Assembly (NCBI GenBank): GCA_963931925.1
Contig: OZ007572.1
Span: forward strand, 27,277,191-27,341,190
Direction of reading: 5' to 3'
Origin: Onchidella celtica
Lineage: Eukaryota; Mollusca; Gastropoda; Systellommatophora; Onchidiidae
Length of the DNA: 64,000 bases
A program made the translations under genes and the position numbers. The notes beneath the pieces are model-generated. The model did not search any database. It worked only from the letters and a program-made list of their open reading frames with translations, and was not told where the DNA came from. Each line of letters begins with the position of its first letter. Positions within the stretch are counted from its first letter, which is position 1. This document shows positions 13,923 to 24,334 of the stretch, piece after piece.

Positions 13923-14060
13923 AGTTGTATGTAGCAAAGCCTTGTGTAAGAAATGATACAGGTGTGTATTGTGTTTACGAAGGCTTTGCTACATACAGCT
14001 TTTTTTTTTGCCACATTTTGACTTTGCTTCAAGCCTTTCCGCGATCCCACAGATTTTCTG
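13923..14060. repeat. Inverted repeat and dispersed repeat fragment
   Basis: The arm 13923-13943 (ttgtatgtagcaaagcctt) pairs with 13980-14000 (aaggctttgctacatacag). The following stretch to about 14060 matches the complement of 48550-48640 (ctgtgggrtc...aaggc...ggcaaaa), so it is part of a dispersed family. Confidence 0.7.
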
Positions 14061-14588
14061 TGGTTTTTATATTTCTCAGTTTCGGCATTACACTAAAGGG
14101 GAGAGGTGAATAAAAGATAGCGTATAGTGAGATGATGGGAGGTAGTCTCAGAAACCTATTATGACAGAGATGTATTATTTATCAATAGTTTTATTGTCTT
14201 TTCGTTTTCTTTTTCCCAGATTATCTGACGCGTCAGGAAAAATGAGCTTCACATTACAAAAAAGTGGAGTTGTTGGCAAGTCAGACTTTGATCCACAGGT
14301 GAGTCTTCATAAATTGCTGTGCTCATACGAGACAATAAAAGAGGATAGTTAAATAGATACACAGATGTGTAGAGACTGAGTAGTGACGAAAGCACAAAAT
14401 AAATGCTTGAAGTTCAGAACACCATGCCTCAATAAAAGATAATCCAGGGAACAAAATTTTCACACTGTAGTAATGTGTTCTTTAATCTAACTCTTTTCCT
14501 ACCACACATTCTGGGCAGTTTTCCATGGTTGGACCAAAAAAGTGTATTTGTTACTATGTTTTCTGTAATAACATATATTATATACGTA

Positions 14589-15002
14589 TTTCATATGTGA
14601 GTGTGCATGGGAAAACCGGGCATAAGTCGGCAACATGACATTTTGAGTTCTGTACATATAAAAGACAAGACATTTCTGATAAATTGAAGTCAGTGACCCC
14701 CCTAAAACAAGATTTTGAGAAAACGGCATTTAATCCTATAAGTGGCAATAACTAATTGACCAAGTAATATTGGAGTGATTGCTGTTAGGAGACCGTAGTC
14801 TAATTACAAAGCCGTTATAGAGATCATAGTGAGTAGTGTTCACTGCTCGTCTACAGTTTACCCTGTAACATGCCACAGCCCCCTAAACAACAGCCAAGTT
14901 GGAAGTTTGTGTCAGACCCATATTTTCACTTCAAAGCCGTTTTTCTCAAAATCAGCTCTGCCGACTTATGCCGGCTTTTCCCATGCACACTCACATATGA
15001 AA
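14589..15002. mobile_element. Palindromic MITE of about 414 bp
   Basis: The left terminus TTTCATATGTGAGTGTGCAT (14589) is repeated inverted at the right terminus (14960-15002). The arms continue with 'GGGAAAA-CCGG-CATAAGTCGGCA' and a second paired block, gattttgagaaaacgg (14712) versus its complement at 14938. It directly abuts the LINE fragment that follows and lends its sequence to the start of a chance fused open frame. Confidence 0.75.
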
Positions 15003-15004
15003 TT

Positions 15005-16291
15005 GAGTGAAAATGAATGGAGATTCAAAATATTAAGGATTGGAATTGAACATTTAGACACTGGTAAAACCTGTGTTCGTGTGCTCCTAGTCGATTTTTC
15101 GTCTGCGTTTAACACCATACAACCGCACTTAATGTTTCAAAAGCTTACCAACCTGCACGTGAGTTCTTTTTTAAAGAGCTGGATCTTCGAATTTCTAACA
15201 CAGAGAAGCCAGTTTGTGGATATAAACAACACATTTTCCAAATTACTCACAACAAACACAGGAGCGCCACAAGGCTGCGTGCTGTCACCTGCCTTGTATA
15301 CATTGTATACAAATGATTTCACTGTGACACACAACAACGTTTACCTTCTTAAATTTGCCGACGACTCTGCTATTTTAGGCCTTTTACCTAACTCTGGCCA
15401 CGAATATTCTAACATTGTACAATCCTTTCATTGTTGGTGTAATAACAACTATCTTCTACTGAATGTTAAGAAAACAAAAGAGCTTGTTTTTGACTTTAGG
15501 AAAAATAACAACGATCCTGTTTGCCCTCTTACTATCAACAATGAAGAGGTTGAAATTGTCACAGAGGCCAAATATCTTGGCATTACTATTGATTCATTGC
15601 TTAACTGGCATGCGCATGTAACATATGTATACAAGAAAGCCAACCAGCGCATGTATTTCCTCAGAAAGCTCCGCTTTTTAAAAGTTAGCAAAAGCATTCT
15701 GAAAATATTTTACACCATGGCTATTCAGAGCGTTTTGATGTATGGAGTTGTCTGTTGGGGAGGAAACATCTTACAAAAAGATAAAAATAAGATCAATAAT
15801 TTAATTAAAAAAGCATCCAAAATTTGTATCTGTGATCTGCCATATTTTGATGAGCTGTACACTGGTGCTTGTATTAAAAAAGCTAATATTATTATAAATG
15901 ACCCCCAACATCCCCTGAACAAGGAATATATAAGATCTGTAAGAAGTTTAAGGCTGTTGTCAAAGAAAACTAAAACTGAGCGCTACTTTAAATCGTTTAT
16001 TCCATCATCAACTAGGATGTTACAATAATGTCGTCATCTTGATCGTAATCTGTGCACAGTTGAATTATGTCCTGCGTGTCAGGTCAATGTGTTTTAGTTA
16101 GGGAAGCATATTGTGTGCACTGTTAATTTTGTTAATTTAGTTAATTTATCAGTGTGTGTGTATATATGTGTGTGTGCGCGCTATGTATCATACTTTCTGC
16201 TTCTGTAACTGTATTGTTATGTATTCAATGATCAAAACAAATTTCCTTGTACAAGGACGAATAAAATTTATCTTATCTTATCTTATCTTAT
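15005..16291 (+). mobile_element. 5'-truncated non-LTR retrotransposon (LINE, Rex1/Babar- or CR1-like) with RT domain
   Basis: The open frame 14829-16028 runs from the adjacent MITE into a reverse transcriptase. The LINE part begins at about residue 58. Visible RT blocks are LLVDFSSAFNTI, TGAPQGCVLSPALYTLYTND and the catalytic FADD at about residues 176-179 (15354-15365), followed by W-C-N-N-N-Y-L-L-L-N and K-T-K-E-L-V-F-D-F-R. The endonuclease and first RT blocks are missing, which is the usual 5' truncation. The 3' end is AATAAAATT followed by a (TTATC)n tail at about 16269-16291, which marks target-primed insertion. The remaining 3' frame appears intact to TAA 16026-16028. It sits in intron 10 of the gelsolin-like locus. 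Clade assignment is from memory of RT style. Confidence 0.85.
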
Positions 16292-17905
16292 GAGTCTCAT
16301 TTCGCGGATCATGGTAGGAATCGGGATTTCGCTTGAGCCGCAAAATGCGGCTTGTTGTAGGGAAAGAGCTAAAAGGATTTTGGCCGTGAGCTATATCATT
16401 TTATTTCCTCAGTTTGATTTCATGTAATTGATTGTTGTTTACCTTTGTTTCCTTCTTCTGGATTTCTTCCTTTCCCGGCATACTCCTAGAGCCCTCAATA
16501 GGTCTGTTTTGCCTAAAAAGGGCTGTACTCGCTATAACAAAGGGCAGATGCCACTGAATGCTGGGATTTTTAACCTAAAAGCCACTGTTGATTATAATAT
16601 TTCCACATAAGCTCCCCTCAGTATTATGAGTTAAAACATTCTAGTACTTGAAATGGTTGGACAATACATTTTTCTGTGGTATTCCTTTGAACATCACTGT
16701 CAGAACCTATTGTCTGGTGTTGTATTGCAAATTTTATAGTGGAGAATGACATTTCAGACATAAAGCTGAAAAAGCCGAGATCAAATTATGAGATAGAAAT
16801 TAAGTAATCCATTGACCTGATGAAAATAAAAACTCCCTAGAGTGTGACCATTGTAAGATGAATTGTACTCATCAATAAGTGAGGGTTGACATTTGGAAAA
16901 GGTGGGATAATAGTGATTATCTTCTTTCTTTCGCAGGACGTGTTCATCTATGATACAAAATCAGAAGTTTTTTTCTGGATCGGCAGTAAAATATCAGCCA
17001 ATGAAAAGAAAAATGCCATGTCATATGCCCATGTGAGTATCTTTTGAGGCATTTTTCTATGCGGTTTAGTTTGACTACAAAAGATGATGTTACTTTGTTG
17101 AATGTGAATCGGAAACGAGTGTTTTCAATTTGGGGATGAATGGCTCCTCATATTCCATCTGACTGGATAGTTACGGCAGAAATACTGACAAATTAGTGGG
17201 AGAATACGAATCTGCATCTCTCGTAGACCACGGAAAATCTGATCTTTGTAAAAATGTTAAAAATGTACATTTATCCACATGCCTCATTCAAAAGGCGCCA
17301 CAAATGCCGTATTTGGAAAAGACAGCTATAGTATATAATTTTTGGCAAAGTGCTTGTATGTAATATATATGTATGATTTTAAGGGAGAGTTAATTGACTA
17401 GCAAAAGTAAAGAAAAAGCCAATTCGTGAAATGAGGTTGTCGACCTATGTATATATCGCGAGATATTAGCTATATTGTTGTGTGCGACATTTTGCAGATT
17501 TTGGGGTTTTTGTCATGAAAGTGGCACTCTCACTACTAATTTCATTATGTATAAGTGTCATTCTAATCCATTAAAAACTTTTCAAGGTATGTGTTTGTGA
17601 TGTAATGTTGTCCTCTGATTTTACACAACTCTTCAAAGTTCTGATCCTCATTTTCTCGAAAAGACAAAAAAGCATAATTATACAACAGTGTGGAGAATAC
17701 CCGACGATATTATATGTATCATTTATTCATAAAATTATAATATTGTGAGAGTTATAATAATAATAAAGTATGAGGCAAAATATATTAATTGTTTCTGTTT
17801 CTTGTGCAGGAATACTTGAAGAAGTCTGATCACCCATTGGTGCCTGTCAGCTGTGTCAAAGAGGAAAGGACTGGGAAGGCATTCCTGGCTGCCCTTGCTG
17901 CGTAA

Positions 17906-19330
17906 CTTGCTTGTGACTATCTGAATTGCTTGTACTACATCAAATTTGATCTCTTATATATATGGAGACCATGAGTAAAATATGGTTCTGGATGTAGGAA
18001 CAAGCTCAGTTTTACACAAAATGAGAACCATCCACATCTGATTCCCTGCTGATACCTTCATTCATTTTGTCAGTACTAACATCATACACAGAGGATCAAT
18101 TTGGATACAACTATGATGTCGCTACAGAGACCTGAGTGCCTCCTCAAAATGAAATTTTACTCAATTAGTGTCTGTCTACTTATCACAGCTGGAAAATTTC
18201 TTGTTTACCACCAACAGCAGAAGAAAATGCAAGTGCAGTAGCAGCATTATTATAATATAATATTGTCAATTTCCATGCATTTTGCAGACACATCTTGTTT
18301 GGAGATGATAAATTTGTGATGCTGACCATCATGCCTGATCATATACAGAAGTTTCATGCTGCCATTTGCTTTTTGTTGTGTTTTGCTTTCAGAGCAGAAT
18401 TTTACTCGTGTGAGAAGTGTCAGATAATCAGAGTTGTGAATATCTGTGACGCGAACTGTGTTCTTGTATTGATGTCATTATTAAACAAGACTTTTCACTT
18501 TTCACTATTAAGTTTACATATTGTAATACATGTTACAAAGTAACAAAATCTACAGCTTTTTTTAAAGTTAGACATAAAACACCTCAACGTCATTTCCATT
18601 CATCATCTGCTAACGCCAAAACAAATTTGACCACTGCCTTTAGGATTGTTTCAAAAAATTGCTTCATCGGTTTTGTCATTCAAATTTTATATCTCAAAAA
18701 TCTTATATCATATTATTGTATAAGACAGTGCTAGTCTGAATGCTCAACAATTAAAAGACTAGAAATACAAACATCAGTATTTTAAGAGGTTTGTAATATC
18801 TGAAATTAACACGTGTCCCATTTTGTTCTGTATTAAATGCAGTAAAATGAAGCTTAATTATGATATTTTTAGTTGCAAATTTGGATTTGTATCTGTCTGC
18901 GTCAAGAAATAAGGCAAACGCATAAGTTCAAATGGAAATTGTGCATTTTAGATCTCTGCTACATGTATAAATAATCAATCAAAATAGCTTCTCATTTGCA
19001 ATATTTGTTTCTTTACTTTTTTTGTAAAAATATTCATTGGGTTATATCCCTTACATAATGTCTTGTGCAAGGTGTCTTTAGGGTCATACTATACTTCTGC
19101 TTTCAGCACCACAGGCTTCCCGTAGGGCACTTTTTTGCAATACTACATTTTTTATTTGAGTCTCAGTCTGCCTGGTTTGTTGTTTTTAATTGTTATATTT
19201 TTTACCATTTGCTCATGCAAAATCAATGATAACTTTGCTTGGTGTGCCAGCCTATTATTAATATTCCCTTTATTTGAAAAGGCAAAGAGATTGACATATG
19301 AAACATTTAATAAACAATCAATAAACACTC
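17906..19330 (+). other. Probable 3' untranslated region of the gelsolin-like locus
   Basis: AT-rich sequence after the stop at 17905 without coding character. AATAAA occurs at 19309-19314 and again at 19320-19325, giving a candidate cleavage site just downstream. This is inference only. Confidence 0.35.
19309..19325 (+). terminator. Candidate polyadenylation signals (two AATAAA)
   Basis: Two AATAAA hexamers lie within 17 bases, about 1.4 kb after the gelsolin-like stop codon. No transcript evidence is available. Confidence 0.3.
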
Positions 19331-20404
19331 CAAATCTATCGGGCGTTTGTGAATTTTTTATTGTGATAATACCCCCCCCCCCCCCTCCTCTTTCTCCCTC
19401 TGTTGAAGTTTTCTAAATCTAACATAAGGTGCGTCAACTTAGTCCTTAAAGGAAAAAAAAAAAGTTCACGATTTATTTGCTTTTAATTCAAAGAAATTAA
19501 TGTTGCATTTTGTTCGCAAAATACTTGTGCACTTTCTCCTTTCATGGAAGTTCACAAACTTATTGCGAAAAGGGCGCGTGTAAAATATTTGCCAGTAACA
19601 TGCAATAATCCTATAATATGATTATACCATAATTATGCTGCCATACGTCATTAGTTGTGGTGGCAAATATGGGCGGTCTTAATGGTGATGTTGGCGCTTA
19701 TGGTGATTGGCTGCTATAATAATTAAAACAGCAATTGCTTTTACCTACAATAACAACAGCTGTCAGTGTCATAAATGGTTAGGACTGCACAGAATTGCCG
19801 GTTTTATTAAAATGACATGTGGGCGGATGAGGATGAAAGTAACTGAAAGAAAACAAACAAAAAAGATGACCAGGTGAAATGAAATATGAACGATCAGTGA
19901 GAGGCAGTTATTTTGTACTATAATATTATGGACCACATAAATGATAAATTTTCCTGCTTTCGCTATATGTCCACAACTTACGCGCGTATAGACACTGAGT
20001 ACTACCCATAGGGCTCTGTAGTACTAGTTGTTTTCATTCAATTTTGAAGGAGTATGGTGCGAATTATTGCATTGTTGACATGGACGATACGCGCGGACGT
20101 CGACGGACGGAATTTGGGGAATTGAACTGTCTCGGTATCCTGTGTCTCGGGTATCGGTATGTAAAATCAACTGAAAAACAATTTGTTCACGTCAAATACT
20201 GTAACACTGTTTTATTATGGTGCACACTATTATTAGTCAGACATTTGTCTTTCTAAGTTTTGCCTTCATTCAGTGCTTTTCTTTTTCCTCACGACACAGA
20301 TAACATCAACAGCCAGCATAAAAGATACAATGATAAGATAATACATGTACATAAAATACAAATCGTAGGTGTTGGGGCACAATAGCCAAATCAAAATGAA
20401 CAAT
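19331..20404. other. No gene seen
   Basis: Contains a C-homopolymer run near 19371-19385 and AT-rich sequence. Open frames here are short and unrelated to any family I recognise. Confidence 0.4.
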
Positions 20405-20620
20405 CTAAATCTGTCTGTCTCTCTTTCTCTCTCTCCCTCTCTCTGTCTCTCTCTCTCTGTCTGTCTCTCTCTCCCTAGTTGTATGTGTGTCGACCATCTC
20501 TCTCTCTCTGTGTCTGTCTGTCTGTCTCTCTCTCTCCCTCCCTGTCTGTCTCTCTCTCTCCCTGTTTGTCTGTCTCTCTCTATATATCTCTCTCTCTCTC
20601 TTTCTCTTTCTCCCTCTAAT
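20405..20620. repeat. (TCTC/TGTC)n low-complexity array
   Basis: Imperfect CT and CTGT repeats. Long open frames on both strands here encode only Leu/Ser or Arg/Glu and are artefacts of the repeat. Confidence 0.95.
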
Positions 20621-20919
20621 GTGCCACAAAAAAAAACAAGTTTGTAAGTCGCCTCGTCTGAAGGGGCGGGCATGCAGCTGAGGCAGAAGATGAAAGGAAA
20701 CGAAACGAAAGCAGAAAAAAATTTATTACTTGAATTTTGCTCTTTTCTAAATAATTGGCAGTCATGAATAAAAAGGATACAGTTGATGTGGGACACAGAA
20801 GGACCATGTCACTTATAAAGAAAAATCTGTTGGGGGAGGGGGCTATTAACAAAATCAAATGAAAAAAAATGAAAACCAACAGCCTTCGGCTGAGGCCACC
20901 GAGAAACCAAAAAACTTTC

Positions 20920-21235
20920 CAGTACAGAGAGAGAGGGAAGGAAAGAGATACACAGAGACAGAGACACAGAGAGAGAGAGAAAAGTGGGTTTATTTGCGAA
21001 GCTCCACAGAACAGTGTAAGGTGAGTCACGAGAAAACTAAATCGCTCAGCATTAAGCACCACCACCCCCTCCCCCCTTTCTACATGCCCGAAAGAGAGAC
21101 TGAGAGAGAGAGGGAGAGACTGAGAGAGGGGTGGCTCTATTTGCGAAGCTCCACAATGCAAGGTGTGTCATGAGGAAACTGAACCGCTCACCACAATGCC
21201 CACCCTACCCCTCCCTCACATGTCCAAAGACATGC
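20920..21235. repeat. Tandem duplication of a unit of about 145 bp with GA arrays between
   Basis: The segment tatttgcgaagctccaca occurs at 20989 and 21138, each followed by a GTCAYGAG-AAACT core and a C-rich stretch ending in an 'acatg' phrase. GAGA tracts precede each unit. Confidence 0.8.
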
Positions 21236-21749
21236 TCACAAGTACGTTTTATCAGCTCACTCTGTTTAATGTGTTGCACAGAATCTCTGCAGTTCAGGGT
21301 CGTCTCTTGGAATGTTTTAAGGGATAAATGCCCGTCCACTCTTTATGTTTCACAAATTCAGACTAAGTCAGGTGCGTTGCTCAAGTGGAATTTACTCTAA
21401 GCAAAAGTGATGGGGTGTTTCAAACAATGATGGATTACCTTATCTGCAATGTTAAATAAGCTACAAGTGCTTTGAAACGGTTCCTTACAAGGTGAAGTCC
21501 ATGAGGATCTACGACTGTATTAAAATTTATTGTACAAGGTGAGGAGGTAAATGTTCCATTGAGCGATCGTTTGACTGCCAAGTTTGTCAATGGTAATACC
21601 GTACACTTGTAAACAGTGTAACATAGTTAATGCTACCGTACGATGAATAATTAAATAAATAAACAATCAGATAAATAGAGTGATCGTGGCTTGTTAATAA
21701 GTTATAGGCCTCTAATAAGTTTAAATATGGCTACTTCATCTTTTAATTT

Positions 21750-21835
21750 CTTTCTCTCTCTCTCTCTCTCTCCCTTTCTTTCTCCCCGTCTCTTTCTTCT
21801 CTCCTCCTATCTCCCCCGTCTCTCTGTACCTCCAC
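21750..21835. repeat. (TC)n-rich tract
   Basis: CT dinucleotide run followed by imperfect TCTTTCTC sequence. Confidence 0.9.
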
Positions 21836-22783
21836 TTTAAATATTTTCACACAGAATGCTAAACTGTTGACTACCGCTGATTTCAACCTCGGCCTCCCCA
21901 TCTCCCACGCATAAGCCCCTCGATATTTTTCAAGCATAGTTCAGATTGTTTCGTTAGTTTTAGTTTGGATGCAACTAATAGTTTCAAAATACTATGAAGA
22001 TAATGTTCTGAAACGAAAGTAACACAGTCATTATGTCGAACCTTCCATATGGCTGAAATGGCACCAATACTGATCGCAGCTGGTTTTGGATTTAGGGACA
22101 AGATAGGCACTGTTGACTCTGCCTAGGTATAACTTTATTATTATTATTACTATTTTAATCTGAAGCATGAACATACTATAATTTTTTTTGGAGTCTTTGA
22201 CTATAAAATACATAAATTTCTTTGTTTCATACCCAGGAAGGAATAGATCTATATAGATTTTGAGATAAGTTGAGCGTTACTGACGAAAATGGTTAAATGG
22301 TTATATTTTCTGTCACCGGCTGATTATACCCTGACTACTTTGACAATAATTGGCTCTTCTCCATATTTTAGGTTTTTCCATCAGCCAGTTTAGACTGACG
22401 AGTGGAGAACAGAGTCTTCAGCGATTGATACTTTCTTTTGTGATGGCCATTTGGCATAGATTGATGGTGGCTTGATTTAACCTCGTAAAGAGTTCGTCAT
22501 ATTTAATAGCTTATATGATTAATACATTATGACAACTCGTATAACTGATAAAGGGAAGGAATCCAGGAAAACAGCCCTATTTGAAGGGAAAAAGTCATTA
22601 ACTCCCCTTTATTAAACCAAAAAAAAATATACGCGTTCTCTTCTGTTTTATCTTATTCTGTTACTTTTTGAAGCCTAGTAAAATGTGTGTACCAGTAAAA
22701 GATAAATAAAAAATAGGGGCACAGCAAGCACAGATCGAGCTCCTGCAGAAAACGAACCAATCTAACAATGTTGACGTTGTCGC

Positions 22784-22998
22784 CTCCCAGCCGGTAACCC
22801 TACGGAAGTCCCACACTTAGGAATAATGTCAAGTTCGCACATTGGAATGACATCATTCCTATGTAGATCCTCTGGTTATGACATTGCGCTGACATCAGTT
22901 TGATGTAGGGAATCCAGTCCTATGGTAATCCTACTAACCTTACAGAAATCCTATACAACATTGCATCTGATTAACATAGGGATGCTGGCTAGGCTTAG
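22784..22998 (-). mobile_element. Palindrome-cored MITE, family B, copy 1
   Basis: The core ggaatgacatcattcctatg (22848) is a near-palindrome. The ends read CCCAGCCGGTAACCCTA and, inverted, CCTAGCCAGCATCCCTA. Two further copies in the opposite orientation lie at 31363-31560 and 34330-34525. No coding capacity. Confidence 0.8.
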
Positions 22999-23290
22999 CT
23001 CAATTTTCTGTAGGATCCAGGTCTAATAGAAAGAGTTCCTGATGACTTCGAACTCTTACAATTCTTTGCAAACTGCCCCAATATTTCTTTTCATTTCTGG
23101 TTAAAACTAAAAGAGTAAGCAGTGGGGTCAGTGATTGGTAACAGGGATAAAGACAGGCCTAGGTACTGGTTTAGTGTTAGCTTTAGGGATTGACTGGGTG
23201 GTCTGAACATCCGGAACTCTTCCCGTTCCAATTATTTTGGTTTTGGGATGGCAGTGTAGTTGTTTAAAAAGAATGCACAGTACATTAAAA
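22999..23290. other. No gene seen
   Basis: Unremarkable AT-rich sequence between the MITE and the duplicated segment. Confidence 0.4.
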
Positions 23291-23296
23291 GCCTAG

Positions 23297-24207
23297 ATTA
23301 TCATGATGTAAGTGTAAGTGATCAAAGCATTTTGAATCATTTTATATTCTAGTTTGTAATGTGGTCAAATAATCTGAACTCTATTTTTTTTACAATTCAA
23401 TTAAATAGTGTAATTTGATGCCGTCTTTACCTAATATGTTAATGTGTAGTGTTTAGAATATTTTACAACATATCCTTTGTGCGGTGTTAACTAAAATAGT
23501 TAGCTTCGTTTGCCCAGATTATCATGATGTAAGTGTAAATGATCAAAGTATTTTGAATCATTTTATATTCTAGTTTGTAATGTGCTCAAGTAATCTTAAC
23601 TCTTTATTTTTTTAAAAGTTCAATTAAATAGTATAATTTGATGCCCTCTTTACCGAATATGTTCATATGTAGTATTTAGAATATTTTACAACATATCCTT
23701 TGTGCGGTGTTTACTAAAATAGTATAGCTTCGTTTGCAAACCAGAACATAGTTTAATCCCGTCTGGCTATCACTTGTGGGTGTACCTTAAGAAAGGGGAA
23801 TAGCCTATGACCTCTTTGAATCTTTGCGCACAAGTTCTATGAAGCTTGATTTCATGAATTCTCACTGCACATGTAGATAGCATGCATCTTATTTAATGCA
23901 CAGTTTTATTTTCTGGTTGATTAAGAAAATAACATTCTATTACAGAAAAGAAAAACACATGCAGGCCACCCGACCAACTGATGCCAGGTTTCACTAGTGT
24001 TCACAAAAAGATGTGTAATAAATGCAGTGGATCGCTTTTCCTTCATGTAAGTGATCAAAGTATTTTGAATCATTTCATGTTCTAGTTTCTACAGAGGTCA
24101 AGTAACATTAACTCTTTATTTTTTAAATGTTCAGTTCATAGAATAATTTTGATGCCAACTAGACAATACATTTTCAAGTGTGGTTTTTAGAATGTTTTAC
24201 AACATAT
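23297..24207. repeat. Degenerate tandem duplication (left part of LINE target)
   Basis: The phrase tatcatgatgtaagtgtaa starts a unit at 23301 and 23520, and a diverged one near 24041. Each unit continues with 'gatcaaagtattttgaatcat', 'ttctagttt' and 'ttttacaacatat'. The longer second unit (23519-24040) is matched after the LINE at 27916-28200. Confidence 0.8.
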
Positions 24208-24334
24208 TTTTTATCCATTCGTAGTTTGATTGGTGTTTGATTGGTGAGTAGTATGTGTTCTGCGCCTAACAGGCTGCATTTCATCTGCTCCAGTTTAATT
24301 ACTATTTCTCTGTGGTTTTTCTGGCTTATGTGGA

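Larger units (their letters stand above)
1976..17905 (+). pseudogene. Gelsolin/severin-like actin-binding protein gene, degenerate (unprocessed pseudogene)
   Basis: Exons seen: 1976-2056, 3028-3090, 4375-about 4465, 5151-5216, 8938-9065, 9519-9627, 10187-10302, 11069-11139, 13769-13851, 14220-14298, 16937-17032 and 17810-17905 (stop TAA 17903-17905). Translated pieces give family hallmarks in order: YDWKDSNLALFGSDLE, KFKVTHWPKEDYGKFYGGDS, HFWIGKHSTQDEYGTAAYKT, KPTEYKPRLLHFHGD, QWNGSGSNKGERFK, KMSFTLQ and DVFIYDTKSEVFFWIGS. This is the order of a three-repeat (G1-G3) severin-type protein of about 360 residues, a family that severs and caps actin filaments in a calcium-dependent way. Lesions: exon 2 changes frame between EPAW and GQKVGLQIW; exon 3 has an extra base near 4434 and no clear donor; exon 5 has TGA at 9010-9012 where the family has Arg; exon 7 has TAG at 10226-10228 plus a frameshift; exon 8 ends 2 bases out of phase with exon 9. 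Exons 9-12 are clean. The gene keeps introns, so it is not retrocopied. Family identity is firm; loss of function is inferred from the number of lesions. Confidence 0.88.

Noticed and set aside
14829-15004. N-terminal 58 residues of the RT-containing frame as part of the LINE protein
   Set aside because: This part is the right half of a palindromic MITE; the fusion is accidental.
20266-20796. Long Arg/Glu- and Ser/Leu-rich open frames on both strands
   Set aside because: They arise from the CT/GA array and keep no codon character outside it. The same applies near 35.6-35.9, 38.6-39.3, 39.5-39.9, 47.2-48.0, 53.1-53.3 and 60.1-60.4 kb.
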